Part shown: one piece after another, positions 1 to 8,196 of the stretch | How the letters are laid out: every line of letters starts with the position of its first letter | How positions within the stretch are numbered: position 1 is the stretch's first letter | From: JAICJR01 sp963848495 | GTDB taxonomy: Bacteria; Actinomycetota; Thermoleophilia; Solirubrobacterales; Thermoleophilaceae | Direction of reading: 5' to 3' | Length of the DNA: 64,000 nt | NCBI GenBank assembly: GCA_963848495.1 | Contig: CAWKDV010000004.1 | Span: forward strand, 1-64,000 | Translations under genes and position numbers: made by a program | Notes under the pieces: model-generated | Told to the model about the DNA's origin: nothing | Database searches by the model: none | What the model saw: the letters and a program-made list of their open reading frames with translations, nothing else

Positions 1-264
1 GGCCTCGTGAACGCGGTGGTGCCGCTCGAGCAGCTCGAGCAGGAGACGGTGCGCTGGTGCCGCGAGATGCTCCAGCTCTCCCCGTTCGCCCTGCGCCTGC
101 TGAAGGCGAGCTTCAACGCCGCCGAGGACGGCCTGGCCGGCATCCAGCAGCTCGCCCACGACGCCAACCTCCTCTTCTACGCGAGCGACGAGGCGCGCGA
201 GGGCCGCGGCGCCTACCAGGAGAAGCGCCAGCCGGACTTCTCCCGCTTCCCCCGGAGGCCGTGA
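1..264 (+). CDS. menB: 1,4-dihydroxy-2-naphthoyl-CoA synthase, C-terminal part
   Basis: The frame is open from base 1, so the 5' part lies outside the window; 87 residues remain. They begin GLVNAVVP and end with the helical tail (KASFNAAEDGL, then LFYASDEAREGR and YQEKRQPDFSRFP) typical of the C-terminus of MenB, a crotonase-fold enzyme that cyclises o-succinylbenzoyl-CoA to DHNA-CoA in menaquinone synthesis. Another crotonase could share such a fragment, but menA and menC follow directly, which fixes the assignment. The stop overlaps the menA start as GTGA, implying translational coupling. Confidence 0.88.
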   Translation, partial: GLVNAVVPLEQLEQETVRWCREMLQLSPFALRLLKASFNAAEDGLAGIQQLAHDANLLFYASDEAREGRGAYQEKRQPDFSRFPRRP

Positions 265-1172
265 CGGGCGGGCGGGCAGTGGCGGCGCCCGTGGGGGCGC
301 TCCGCCTGTGGGTGATGGCCGCGAGGCCGCGGACGCTGCCGGCTGCGGTGGCGCCGGTGATCGTCGGCACCGCGCTGGCCGGCCAGGAGCACGTGTTCCG
401 CCCGCTCGCGTTCGTGTGCGCGCTGATCGGCAGCGTCTTCATCCAGATCGGCACGAACCTCTCGAACGACTACTCGGACGCCCGGCGCGGCGCCGACACC
501 GAGGACCGGCTCGGGCCGGTACGCGTCACCGCCGGCGGACTGATGCCGCCGCGGCAGGTGCTCGTGGGGACGTACGTGGCCTTCGGGATCGCGGTGGCGG
601 CCGGCGCGTACCTGATCGCCATCGCCGGCTGGCAGCTGCTCGTGGTGGGCGCAGCCTCGATACTCGCCGGCGTGCTCTACACCGGCGGGCCGCGGCCGTA
701 CGGCTACGAGGGGCTCGGCGAGCTGTTCGTGTTCCTCTTCTTCGGTGTGGTGGCGGTGGTCGGCTCCTACTACGTGCAGACCGAGCACCTCACCTGGGAG
801 GCGTTTGCGCTGTCCGTGCCCGTGGGACTCCTGGCCTCGGCGATCCTGGTGGTGAACAACCTGCGCGACATCGAGACCGACCGGCGCGCCGGCAAGCGCA
901 CGCTGGCCGTGCGGCTCGGCAGGCGGCGCACGCGCGCGCTGTTCGCCTCGATGCTCGTCGTGGCGTTCGTGGCGCCGGTGGTGGTGTGGCTGGCGGGCGG
1001 GCTGTCGGCGTGGCTGCTGCTGACGCTCGCCGCCCTGCCCCTCTTCCCGCCGCTTGTCCGGACGGTGAACACCCGCACGGACGGGCCGGCGCTGAACGGC
1101 GCGCTGGCCGACACCGGGCGGCTGCTGGCCGTCTTCTCGATGCTGCTCGCCGCGGGCGCCCTGCTGTCGTGA
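261..1172 (+). CDS. menA: 1,4-dihydroxy-2-naphthoate polyprenyltransferase
   Basis: UbiA-family membrane enzyme that attaches the isoprenoid tail to DHNA with loss of CO2, giving demethylmenaquinone. From GTG 261 it is 303 residues, normal for MenA. Both Asp-rich diphosphate/Mg motifs are present: NDYSDARRGAD from residue 69 and NNLRDIETDRRAGKR from residue 199. The N-terminal WVMAARPRTLPAAVAPVIVG is also typical of the family. Several hydrophobic segments of 18-22 residues alternate with short polar loops. GTG 261 was chosen because it overlaps the menB stop; an in-frame GTG at 279 is possible. The stop overlaps the menC start, so menB-menA-menC read as one coupled operon. Confidence 0.93.
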   Translation: MTGGRAVAAPVGALRLWVMAARPRTLPAAVAPVIVGTALAGQEHVFRPLAFVCALIGSVFIQIGTNLSNDYSDARRGADTEDRLGPVRVTAGGLMPPRQVLVGTYVAFGIAVAAGAYLIAIAGWQLLVVGAASILAGVLYTGGPRPYGYEGLGELFVFLFFGVVAVVGSYYVQTEHLTWEAFALSVPVGLLASAILVVNNLRDIETDRRAGKRTLAVRLGRRRTRALFASMLVVAFVAPVVVWLAGGLSAWLLLTLAALPLFPPLVRTVNTRTDGPALNGALADTGRLLAVFSMLLAAGALLS

Positions 1173-2182
1173 AACGCTCGCTGCTGCGGCTCTCGATTCC
1201 CTTCCGGGAGCCGTTCACCACCTCGTCGGCAGTCGTCAGCGCGCGCGAGCTCGTGCTGCTGCGGGTCGAGGACTCCGACGGCGTGGCGGGCTACGGCGAG
1301 GCGGCGCCGTTCGAGCCCTACGACGGCATCCCGATCGAGCGGGCGGTGGCCACGCTCACCCGCCCTTCGAGCGGCCGCCGGCCGCCGCAGGTGCGGGCCG
1401 CCGAGGAGCTGGCGCGGCTCGACCTCGACGCCCGCCGGGACGGCCGCGCCGTGGCCGAGCCCGGCGCCGAGGCGATCGCCGTGAACCGCACGCTGAGCGC
1501 CGGGCCGCCGGAGGAGGTGGCCGCGCGCGCCTCGGAGGGCGTGCGCGAGGGCTACTCGTGCTTCAAGCTGAAGGTCGGGCTGCCGGACGATGAGGAGCGC
1601 GTGGCGGCCGTGCGCGAGGCGATCGGCTCCTGGCCCGCGCTGCGCATCGACGCCAACGGCGCCTGGGACGTGGAGGAGGCCATCGCCGCGATCCGGCGCC
1701 TCGAGCGCTACGACCTCCAGTTCGTGGAGCAGCCCTGCGCGACGCTCGAGGAGCTGGCCGAGGTGCGCCGGCGGGTGTCGGCTCCGATCGCCGCCGACGA
1801 GTCCGTGGCCTCGCCCGACGACGTGCGCCGCGCGGCCGAGGCCGAGGCGTGCGACGTGGTGAACGTGAAGCTGGCCGCGAGCGGCGGCTTCGGGCCGGCG
1901 CGCGAGGCCCTGCATGCGGCCGCCGAGCACGGCATGGGCGCCTTCCTCTCGAGCACGCTCGACGGGCCCTGGGCGATCGCGGCGGCGCTGCAGCTCGCCG
2001 GCGCCGAGCGGCTGCCGCTGGCGTGCGGGCTCGGCACGCTCGAGCTGTTCGACGCGGAGATCGCGCGTGCGATCCCGCGGCCGCGCAACGGCCTGCAGGC
2101 GGTGCCGCGCGGCCCCGGCCTCGGCGTGGACGTGAGCGACGAGGCGCTAGCCGAGGTGCTCGTCGAGGAAATCGAGCAGTAG
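1169..2182 (+). CDS. menC: o-succinylbenzoate synthase
   Basis: Enolase-superfamily enzyme that dehydrates SHCHC to o-succinylbenzoate. It has 337 residues from GTG 1169, which overlaps the menA stop. The catalytic set is visible: Lys133 and Lys135 in CFKLKVG, metal ligands Asp161 (RIDANGAW), Glu187 (FVEQP) and Asp210 (IAADES), and Lys234 (VNVKLAASGG). The N-terminal capping domain starts with LSIPFREPFTTS. This superfamily also includes N-acylamino acid racemases, but the men context decides the call. The 3' end overlaps the opposite-strand menH by 36 bases. Confidence 0.92.
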   Translation: MKRSLLRLSIPFREPFTTSSAVVSARELVLLRVEDSDGVAGYGEAAPFEPYDGIPIERAVATLTRPSSGRRPPQVRAAEELARLDLDARRDGRAVAEPGAEAIAVNRTLSAGPPEEVAARASEGVREGYSCFKLKVGLPDDEERVAAVREAIGSWPALRIDANGAWDVEEAIAAIRRLERYDLQFVEQPCATLEELAEVRRRVSAPIAADESVASPDDVRRAAEAEACDVVNVKLAASGGFGPAREALHAAAEHGMGAFLSSTLDGPWAIAAALQLAGAERLPLACGLGTLELFDAEIARAIPRPRNGLQAVPRGPGLGVDVSDEALAEVLVEEIEQ

Positions 2183-2857
2183 CTCGGCCGTCTCGGCCGG
2201 GCGCTCGAGCTGCGGCGCGTGCCCGGCGCCCTGCACGAGGCGCGCGCGGCCGTGCTTCACACGCTCGGCGATGCGGAAGGCGGCGTCGGCGTAGCGGGTG
2301 TCGAGCTCCCCGGCGATCGCGAGCACCGGGCAGTCGATCTGCTCCAGCCGGTGCCAGACCGGCTCGAACGACCCCTGGCCCGCGCTGCGCAGGAGCTGCG
2401 CGAGCTTCTGCGGCTCGTGCGAGAGGCGGCCCGGTCGCTGCGCCTCGACCAGCTCAGGCGGCTGGCTGGCGAAAACGGGCTGCGACTCCCAGCGCTCGGC
2501 GAACTCCTCGATCGTGTGCTCCTCGATCCAGTCGGCCAGCTCCTCGTCGGCGCGCTTGCGGGCGAGCCGCTCCGTCGCATCCTCGATTCCCGCCGCGGTG
2601 CCCACCAGCACCACCGCGCCGAAGCGCCTGGGCCGCCGCAGCGCCGCGGCAAGCGCCAGCCGCCCGCCCATCGAGTAGCCCACCACCACATCGCCGTCGT
2701 CCACCCGCGAGGCGAGCTCGTAGAGGCGGCCGTCGAAGCTCCACGAGCCGAAGTCGACGCAGACGCTCCGATAGCGTTCGGCAACCCGGTTGGCCACCGG
2801 CTGCCACGCTGCGGCGCGCTGCGCGAAGCCGGGCAGGAATGCGACAAGAGGGTCCAC
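2147..2857 (-). CDS. menH: SHCHC synthase, alpha/beta hydrolase (MenH)
   Basis: Alpha/beta-hydrolase of 236 residues that eliminates pyruvate from SEPHCHC to give SHCHC, the step between MenD and MenC. The triad is readable: Ser62 in VGYSMGG, Asp186 in AGELDTRYA, His213 in GAGHAPQLE. FLPGF near the start supplies the oxyanion-hole turn. The start is set at GTG 2857 because the frame upstream (to 2884) would run into menD, which starts at 2865 on the other strand. It is convergent with menC (36-base overlap) and head-to-head with menD. Assignment to MenH over another hydrolase rests on location. Confidence 0.85.
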   Translation of the reverse strand: MDPLVAFLPGFAQRAAAWQPVANRVAERYRSVCVDFGSWSFDGRLYELASRVDDGDVVVGYSMGGRLALAAALRRPRRFGAVVLVGTAAGIEDATERLARKRADEELADWIEEHTIEEFAERWESQPVFASQPPELVEAQRPGRLSHEPQKLAQLLRSAGQGSFEPVWHRLEQIDCPVLAIAGELDTRYADAAFRIAERVKHGRARLVQGAGHAPQLERPAETAELLLDFLDEHLG

Positions 2858-2864
2858 GCCCCCG

Positions 2865-4580
2865 ATGATCCCAATCAACCGCACCTACGCCCCGCTTCAG
2901 GCCTTCGTGGACGAGCTGGTGCGCTGCGGCATGAAGCACGCGGTGACCTCCCCCGGCTCCCGCAACGCCCCGCTGATCGTGAGCCTCGCGGGCCATCCGG
3001 CGCTCGACTGCGTGTCGGTGATCGACGAGCGCTCCGCCGGCTTCGTGGCCCTCGGGATCGCCAAGGCGAGCGGCCGCCCTGTGGCTGTGACCTGCACCTC
3101 GGGCACCGCGGCGGCGAACCTGGTGCCCGCCGTGGCGGAGGCGCGCGAGGCGCGCGTGCCGCTGATCGTGCTGACCGCCGACCGCCCGCCCGAGCTGCGC
3201 GACGTGGGCGCCGGACAGGCGATCGACCAGCTCAAGCTCTACGGCTCGGCCGTGAAGTGGTTCTGCGAGGTCGGCAATCACGACCCGGGCCGCGACTCCG
3301 CCGTGCACCACCGCTCGCTCGCCTGCCGCGCCTGGTTCACCTCCGAGGATGGCCGGCCGGGGCCCGTGCACCTCAACTTCGCGCTGCGTGAGCCGCTCGC
3401 GCCGTCACACGAGGACCTCGACGCCGCCGATTGGGAGGGCCGCCCTGACGGCCGCCCGTGGGTGGTGGTCAACGACGCGCCGCGCGATCCGACGCCCACG
3501 ATCATCGAGCTGCTCGAGCGCGACGTCGCGGAGGCCGAGCTCGGCGCAATCGTCTGCGGCGGCACGCGCTACGACGTGGCCGCATCGGCCGCGCGCCTCG
3601 CGGCCGCGACCGGCTGGCCGCTCCTTGCCGAGCCCACCTCGGGCGTGCGCTGCGGGCCGCACGACCGCTCGCGCGTGGTGGCCCACTACGACGTGCTGCT
3701 GCGCAGCCGGGCCTTCGCCCGTCGCCACCGCCCCGAGCTCGTGCTGCGGGTGGGCGACACGCCCACCTCCAAGCCGCTGCGCGCCTGGCTCGCGGACGCA
3801 CGCCAGATCGTGATCGACCCGGACGCCGCCTGGCACGAGCCCACCCGGGAGGCCGAGCGGATCGTGGCCACGGCGCCCGACGCCACCTGCGAACTGCTCG
3901 CGGCGGCGCTCGAGGAGGAGATCGCGCCCGCCGCCCCCGAGTGGGTCGACTCCTGGCGCGCGGCCGACTCGCTGGTCCAGCCGGCGCTGGCCGAGATGCC
4001 CGATCCGTTCGAGCCCAAGGCTTACGCGGCCGTGTCCGGGTCGCTGCCCGACGGCGCTGTGGTGTGGGTGGCGTCGTCGATGCCGATCCGCGACGTCGAG
4101 TCGTACTTCCCTCAGGCCTCGACCGAGCTGCGCTTCCTGGCCAACCGCGGCGCCAACGGCATCGACGGAACTGTCTCCTCGGCCGTGGGCGCCGCGCTGG
4201 CGAGCGGCAGCGGCGTTGTGCTTTTCACCGGCGACCTGGCCCTCCTGCACGACCTCGGCGGCGTGGTGGCCGCGGGCCGAACCGGGGTGGAGCTGACAAT
4301 CGTGTGCGTGAACAACGGCGGCGGTGGCATCTTCGACTTCCTGCCGGTGGCCGAGCACGCCGAGGCGGTCCTCTACGAGCAGCACATCGCCACGCCGAGC
4401 GGCATCGACGTGGAGCGGATCGCCGCTCTGGCGGGGCTCCCCCACACGCTGGCGCAGACGCCCGACGAGATCGGCACCGCCGCCTTCGCGCCGGGCCTGA
4501 TCGAGGTGCGCACCGATCGCGCCGAGAACGTGCGCCTGCACCGCGAGCTGATCGCCGCGATCGACGCGCAACTCAGGTAG
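2865..4580 (+). CDS. menD: SEPHCHC synthase, thiamine diphosphate enzyme
   Basis: MenD condenses isochorismate with 2-oxoglutarate, the first committed step to menaquinone. It has 571 residues, the usual length. The N-terminal PYR domain carries the family opening NRTYAPLQAFVDEL, HAVTSPGSRNAPL and the TPP-activating Glu55 in VIDERSAGF, followed by TCTSGTAAAN. The C-terminal PP domain has the Mg/TPP motif GDLALLHDLGG ending CVNNGGGGIFDFLP. ATG 2865 lies 7 bases beyond the divergent menH start; no strong Shine-Dalgarno precedes it. Confidence 0.95.
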   Translation: MIPINRTYAPLQAFVDELVRCGMKHAVTSPGSRNAPLIVSLAGHPALDCVSVIDERSAGFVALGIAKASGRPVAVTCTSGTAAANLVPAVAEAREARVPLIVLTADRPPELRDVGAGQAIDQLKLYGSAVKWFCEVGNHDPGRDSAVHHRSLACRAWFTSEDGRPGPVHLNFALREPLAPSHEDLDAADWEGRPDGRPWVVVNDAPRDPTPTIIELLERDVAEAELGAIVCGGTRYDVAASAARLAAATGWPLLAEPTSGVRCGPHDRSRVVAHYDVLLRSRAFARRHRPELVLRVGDTPTSKPLRAWLADARQIVIDPDAAWHEPTREAERIVATAPDATCELLAAALEEEIAPAAPEWVDSWRAADSLVQPALAEMPDPFEPKAYAAVSGSLPDGAVVWVASSMPIRDVESYFPQASTELRFLANRGANGIDGTVSSAVGAALASGSGVVLFTGDLALLHDLGGVVAAGRTGVELTIVCVNNGGGGIFDFLPVAEHAEAVLYEQHIATPSGIDVERIAALAGLPHTLAQTPDEIGTAAFAPGLIEVRTDRAENVRLHRELIAAIDAQLR

Positions 4581-4596
4581 ACCTTTCGCCCGGCCC

Positions 4597-5187
4597 ATGC
4601 CGTGGCTCCTGCACGACCAACTCGCGCGCGTCCTCGTCATCGGCTCGGTGGTCGTGTTCGTGGCCGTCGAGGCCGGGGCGACGCTCGCCGGAGGCGTGCG
4701 GCCCTCCGCCCCGTCGCAAGATCGCGGGACCAGATTGATCCTTGGCCTCGGCGGCTGGGCGGGCCTCTTCGCCGCGCTGATGATCGCCCGGCACGCACCC
4801 GGTTTGCGCGCGGGCGCCGACAGCTGGTGGACCCTCGGCCTCGGAGTGGCGCTGGTGCTGACCGGTGCGGCGCTGCGGGGATGGGCGATCGTCACGCTCG
4901 GCCGGCACTTCCGCCGCGTGGTGACGATCGAGCCGGACCAGCGGCTGATTCGCCGAGGTCCGTACCGCGTCCTGCGTCACCCGTCCTACACGGGCCTGCT
5001 GCTCGCGTGGGGCGGCCTCGGGCTGGCACTGGGAAGCTGGGTCGGCGCGGCCGTGGCGACAGTAGGGATGTTGATCGGGTTGCTACCGCGCATCCGGGTG
5101 GAGGAGCGCGCTTTGAGGAGCAACTTCGGCTCGGAGTACGAGGAATACGAGCACGCGACGTGGCGGCTCGTGCCGCACGTCTGGTAG
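4597..5187 (+). CDS. Isoprenylcysteine carboxyl methyltransferase family membrane protein
   Basis: A 196-residue protein with about five hydrophobic segments and the C-terminal signature of the ICMT/PEMT methyltransferase family: RRGPYRVLRHPSYTG (SAM-binding region, residues about 125-139), then RIRVEERALRSNFGSEYEEYE. It starts 16 bases after menD and is probably in the same transcript. Bacterial members methylate varied small or lipid substrates. A link to quinone metabolism is suggested only by position. The stop lies 4 bases from the end of the convergent gene. Confidence 0.75.
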   Translation: MPWLLHDQLARVLVIGSVVVFVAVEAGATLAGGVRPSAPSQDRGTRLILGLGGWAGLFAALMIARHAPGLRAGADSWWTLGLGVALVLTGAALRGWAIVTLGRHFRRVVTIEPDQRLIRRGPYRVLRHPSYTGLLLAWGGLGLALGSWVGAAVATVGMLIGLLPRIRVEERALRSNFGSEYEEYEHATWRLVPHVW

Positions 5188-5191
5188 CCCG

Positions 5192-6187
5192 CTAGGGGTT
5201 CAGCCGGACGACGCTCTCGCAGTGCTTGAGCACGTCCTTCTTGTCGGCCGCGACCGTGTCCTTGCCGCTGCCGCAGTCCACCACGTCGCGCACGCCGTCG
5301 CGGGTGTTGATGGTGTCGTTGCCGGAGCCCGCGGTCACGCGGTCCTTGCCGGCGCCCGGCACGATCGTGTCGTTGCCAGTGCCCGCGTTGATGCGGTCCC
5401 GGCCGCTGCCCGCGAAGTCGCGGTCGTTGCCCGCACCCGATGAGAGCACGTTGTTGCCCTCGCCGCCGACGAGGTGGTCGCTGCCGGCGCCGTCCGTGAT
5501 GGTGTCGTTGCCGTCCTCGCCGAACAGGTTGTCGTCACCCAGGCCGCCGGTGAGCTTGTCGTTGCCGGCGTTGCCGTGCACTGTGTCGTTGCCGGCGCCG
5601 CCGTCGAGCGTGTCCGCCCCGTCGTTGCCGCTGAGCTTGTCGGCGCCGTCGCCGCCCAGCAGCATGTCGGTGCCGTTGCCGCCCGCCAGCGTGTCGTTGC
5701 CTCCGCCGCCGTCGAGGGAGTCGTTGCCGTCGCTGCCGGTGAGATGGTCGATCCCGTCGCCGCCCAGCAGCGTGTCGTTGCCGATGTCGCCGCTGATCGT
5801 GTCGTCGCCCGCGCCGCCGTCGGCGTGGTCGTCGCCGCCCAGCGCGAGGATCGTGTCGTTGCCGTCGGCACCGGTCAGCGTGTCGTTGCCGTTGCCGCCG
5901 TCGAGGCGGTCGTTGCCCGGTCCGCCGTCCAGCGTGTCGTTGCCCTCGTTGCCGGCCAGCTTGTCGTCGCCGAGGTTGCCGAGGATCGTGTCGTTGCCGT
6001 CGAGGCCGACCACGCCGTCGTTCCCGGCCAGCATGTCGAGGTTGTCGTCGCCGTTCGTGCCCTGGCAGTGGTCGTCGCCCGCGGTGGGTGCGCACAGGGG
6101 CAGCACGTCGCCGTGGGCGGCCATCGGTATGCCGACCGCGAAGAGCGCGATCAGGACGAGCGGGAGCAGGCGCCTCACGGGGGTCAT
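5192..6187 (-). CDS. Secreted RTX-type calcium-binding repeat protein
   Basis: 331 residues. The N-terminus (MTPVRRLLPL and a run of about 15 hydrophobic residues ending near AAHG) is a Sec signal peptide. Residues about 37 to 300 are an almost unbroken array of glycine/aspartate nonapeptides of the GGxGxDxLx type (NDTLDGG, GDDKLAG, GNDTI), which fold as calcium-filled parallel beta-rolls. The tail has two cysteines (DVVDCGSGKDT and KHCESVVRL) that could staple the end of the roll. No enzymatic domain was seen. Typical RTX proteins leave through type I secretion, but here a Sec signal is present. Start ATG 6187 is 5 bases after the menF stop. Confidence 0.85.
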   Translation of the reverse strand: MTPVRRLLPLVLIALFAVGIPMAAHGDVLPLCAPTAGDDHCQGTNGDDNLDMLAGNDGVVGLDGNDTILGNLGDDKLAGNEGNDTLDGGPGNDRLDGGNGNDTLTGADGNDTILALGGDDHADGGAGDDTISGDIGNDTLLGGDGIDHLTGSDGNDSLDGGGGNDTLAGGNGTDMLLGGDGADKLSGNDGADTLDGGAGNDTVHGNAGNDKLTGGLGDDNLFGEDGNDTITDGAGSDHLVGGEGNNVLSSGAGNDRDFAGSGRDRINAGTGNDTIVPGAGKDRVTAGSGNDTINTRDGVRDVVDCGSGKDTVAADKKDVLKHCESVVRLNP

Positions 6188-6192
6188 CGTAA

Positions 6193-7636
6193 CTAGGAGA
6201 GCAGCGGCAACAGGGCCTGGAGCTTGACCTCGGTCTCGGCCAGCTCCTCCGCGGGCACCGAGTCGCGCACGATGCCGTTGCCCGCGTAGAGGTGCGCGAC
6301 GCTGCCGCGGAGCAGCGCGCAGCGGATCGCCACGCAGAACTCGCCGTCCTCGGACAGGTCCGTCCAGCCCACTGTGCCCGCATACCAGCCGCGGTCGAGG
6401 CCCTCGAGCGCCGGGATCAGCGGCTGCGCGACCTCGGGCGGCTCGCCGCCCACCGCGGGCGTCGGGTGGAGACGCCCGGCCAGCTCGACGCACGGCACCG
6501 GCTCGGCGAGCTGGGCGCGGATCGGCGTGCCGAGGTGCTGCACGTTCTGGACCTTCACGAGCACGGGCTCCTCGGCCGCGGCCACCCAGACGCTGACGGG
6601 CCGCAGCGTGCGCTCGATCCGGCGCGTGACGATCGCCTGCTCCTCGCGCTGCTTGTCCGAGCGCAGCAGCTGCTCGCCCAGCAGGTCGTCGACGGAGGGG
6701 TCGGCGCTGCGGCGGGTGGTGCCGGCGAGCGCCACCGTCTGCGCCCGGGCGCCGTCGCGGCGGACGAGCAGCTCGGGGCTCGCGCCGATGAAGGCGAGCT
6801 CGGGCGTGCCGACGAGATAGCAGTAGCAGGCGGGGAACACGAACCGGAGGGCGTCGAACACCGGCGCCGGATCGATCGGCGCAGGCGGCGTGCACGCGCA
6901 CCTCGCGCGCCAGCACGACCTTGTCGAGCTCGCCGGCGCGGATGCGCTCCACGCCCCGGGCCACGGCCGACTCGAAGTGCTCTGGCGGGGCGGCGCCCGC
7001 CACGCGCGGCGCCGTCACCGGGTCCGGGTCGAACAGCGGCATCATTGCCGGCTCCAGCGACCCGACCCGCGCTCGCAGGCGCTCCATCACCGCCTCGGCC
7101 GACTCGTCGCCATCGAGCACGGCCGTGACGGTGAGCCGAGCGGCGTCGCCGCGCCGCGCGAGAGAGAGCTCCGGCATGACCATCGACGCCGGCGCCAGCG
7201 AGCCCCACTCGGGCGCGGTGCCGCCGCCGGGCGCGAAGGCGAAGCCGCCCACCCAGGCGGGGCCGGCCGCGGGCGGCGCCGCCGGGTCATCGTCCACGAG
7301 CGCGTCCCGCGACAGCTCCCGGCAGGCGGCGGCCACGCGCGCGAAGCGCTGCGCGCCCTCGGCCTCCACCAGCGCCGCCTGACCGAGGGCGGCGAGCGCG
7401 AAGCCGTCGCGCTCAGGCTGCTCGAGGCAGAAGAAGCGGTCGGCGGGCCGGCGTGCGGCGAGCACGGCGGCCGACACGTCGACCTCGGCCGGCACCGGCG
7501 CGCTGACGCTCGCCAGCACCCGTCGCCTGCCACGCCGCGCGCGGCCGATCGCTCGGGCGACGCGATCCTCGAGGAGGGCCCACTCGGCCTCGCGCAGCCG
7601 CAGCGGGCCCTCTGAGAGGTCGGTCCTTACGGTCAC
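6193..7636 (-). CDS. menF: Isochorismate synthase, with an internal frameshift
   Basis: Chorismate-binding enzyme that makes isochorismate for MenD. The N-terminal frame runs from GTG 7636 to about 6885 (ending KVVLAREVRVH). The C-terminal frame continues from about 6890 with APIDPAPVFDALRFVFP, then FIGASPELLVRRDG, QNVQHLGTPI, LHPTPAVGG and RGWYAGTVGWTD, the core motifs of MenF/EntC/TrpE-type catalytic domains. Removing one C near 6887 restores one protein of about 480 residues, normal for the family. The frame switch is probably a sequence error. The start overlaps the ilvN stop as GTGA. Salicylate synthases are related; the men context favours MenF. Confidence 0.87.
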
Positions 7637-8190
7637 GTGGCGGAGCGCCCGCGCGAGACCGCTATCTCGCCGGTGCGCACCATCTCGATCAGGCCGAACG
7701 GCCGGATCATGCGCTCGAACGCCTCGATCTTCGAGTCCGATCCGGTGACCTCGATCGTGACCGAGCGCTTGGACACGTCTATGACCGTGCCGCGGAAGAT
7801 CTGAGCGAACTCGAGGATCTCCCGGCGCGAGTCGCTGTCCGCCGACACCTTGAACAGCGCCAGCTCGCGCGCCACCGTCTCCTCCGGCTCGAGGTCCCGG
7901 ATCTTGATCACGTTGACCAGCTTGTGCAGCTGTTTCGTGACCTGGTCGATCGGGTGCAGCGCACCGTCGACAGTGAGCGTGAAGCGCGAGATCGTGGGGT
8001 CGTCCGTCGGCCCCACGTTCAGCGACTCGATGTTGAAGCCGCGCCGCGCGAACAGCCCGCTGATGCGGGCCAGGACGCCCGGCTTGTTCTCGGCGAGGAT
8101 CGACAGCACGTGGCGGCGCCCGGTGTGGATCCCGCCGCTGGCCTCGAGCTCCTCGAGATTCAGGACTTCCTTGGTTCCGGGTTCACCCAT
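7633..8190 (-). CDS. ilvN: Acetolactate synthase small (regulatory) subunit
   Basis: 185 residues. The ACT domain begins RRHVLSILAENKPGVLARISGLFARRGFNIESL and binds branched-chain amino acids for feedback control of IlvB. The second half (VKRSVTIEVTGSDSKIEAFERMIRPFGLIEMVRTG) is the conserved C-terminal domain of the long IlvN form. It starts at ATG 8190, six bases after the ilvB stop. There is an N-terminal extension of about 25 residues before the ACT strand. Confidence 0.95.
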   Translation of the reverse strand: MGEPGTKEVLNLEELEASGGIHTGRRHVLSILAENKPGVLARISGLFARRGFNIESLNVGPTDDPTISRFTLTVDGALHPIDQVTKQLHKLVNVIKIRDLEPEETVARELALFKVSADSDSRREILEFAQIFRGTVIDVSKRSVTIEVTGSDSKIEAFERMIRPFGLIEMVRTGEIAVSRGRSAT

Positions 8191-8196
8191 GCCGCA

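Noticed and set aside
5222..6227. Long plus-strand frames full of Ser-Leu-Pro or Val-Ala repeats opposite the RTX gene
   Set aside because: They are shadows of the nonapeptide repeat on the minus strand; the signal peptide and calcium motif are in the minus frame.
5192..7636. An open frame joining the menF N-terminal half to the RTX protein, as if a fusion
   Set aside because: The C-terminal half of menF lies in the overlapping frame 6193 to about 6890 and the RTX protein has its own ATG and signal peptide at 6187. The joint frame results from one extra base near 6887.
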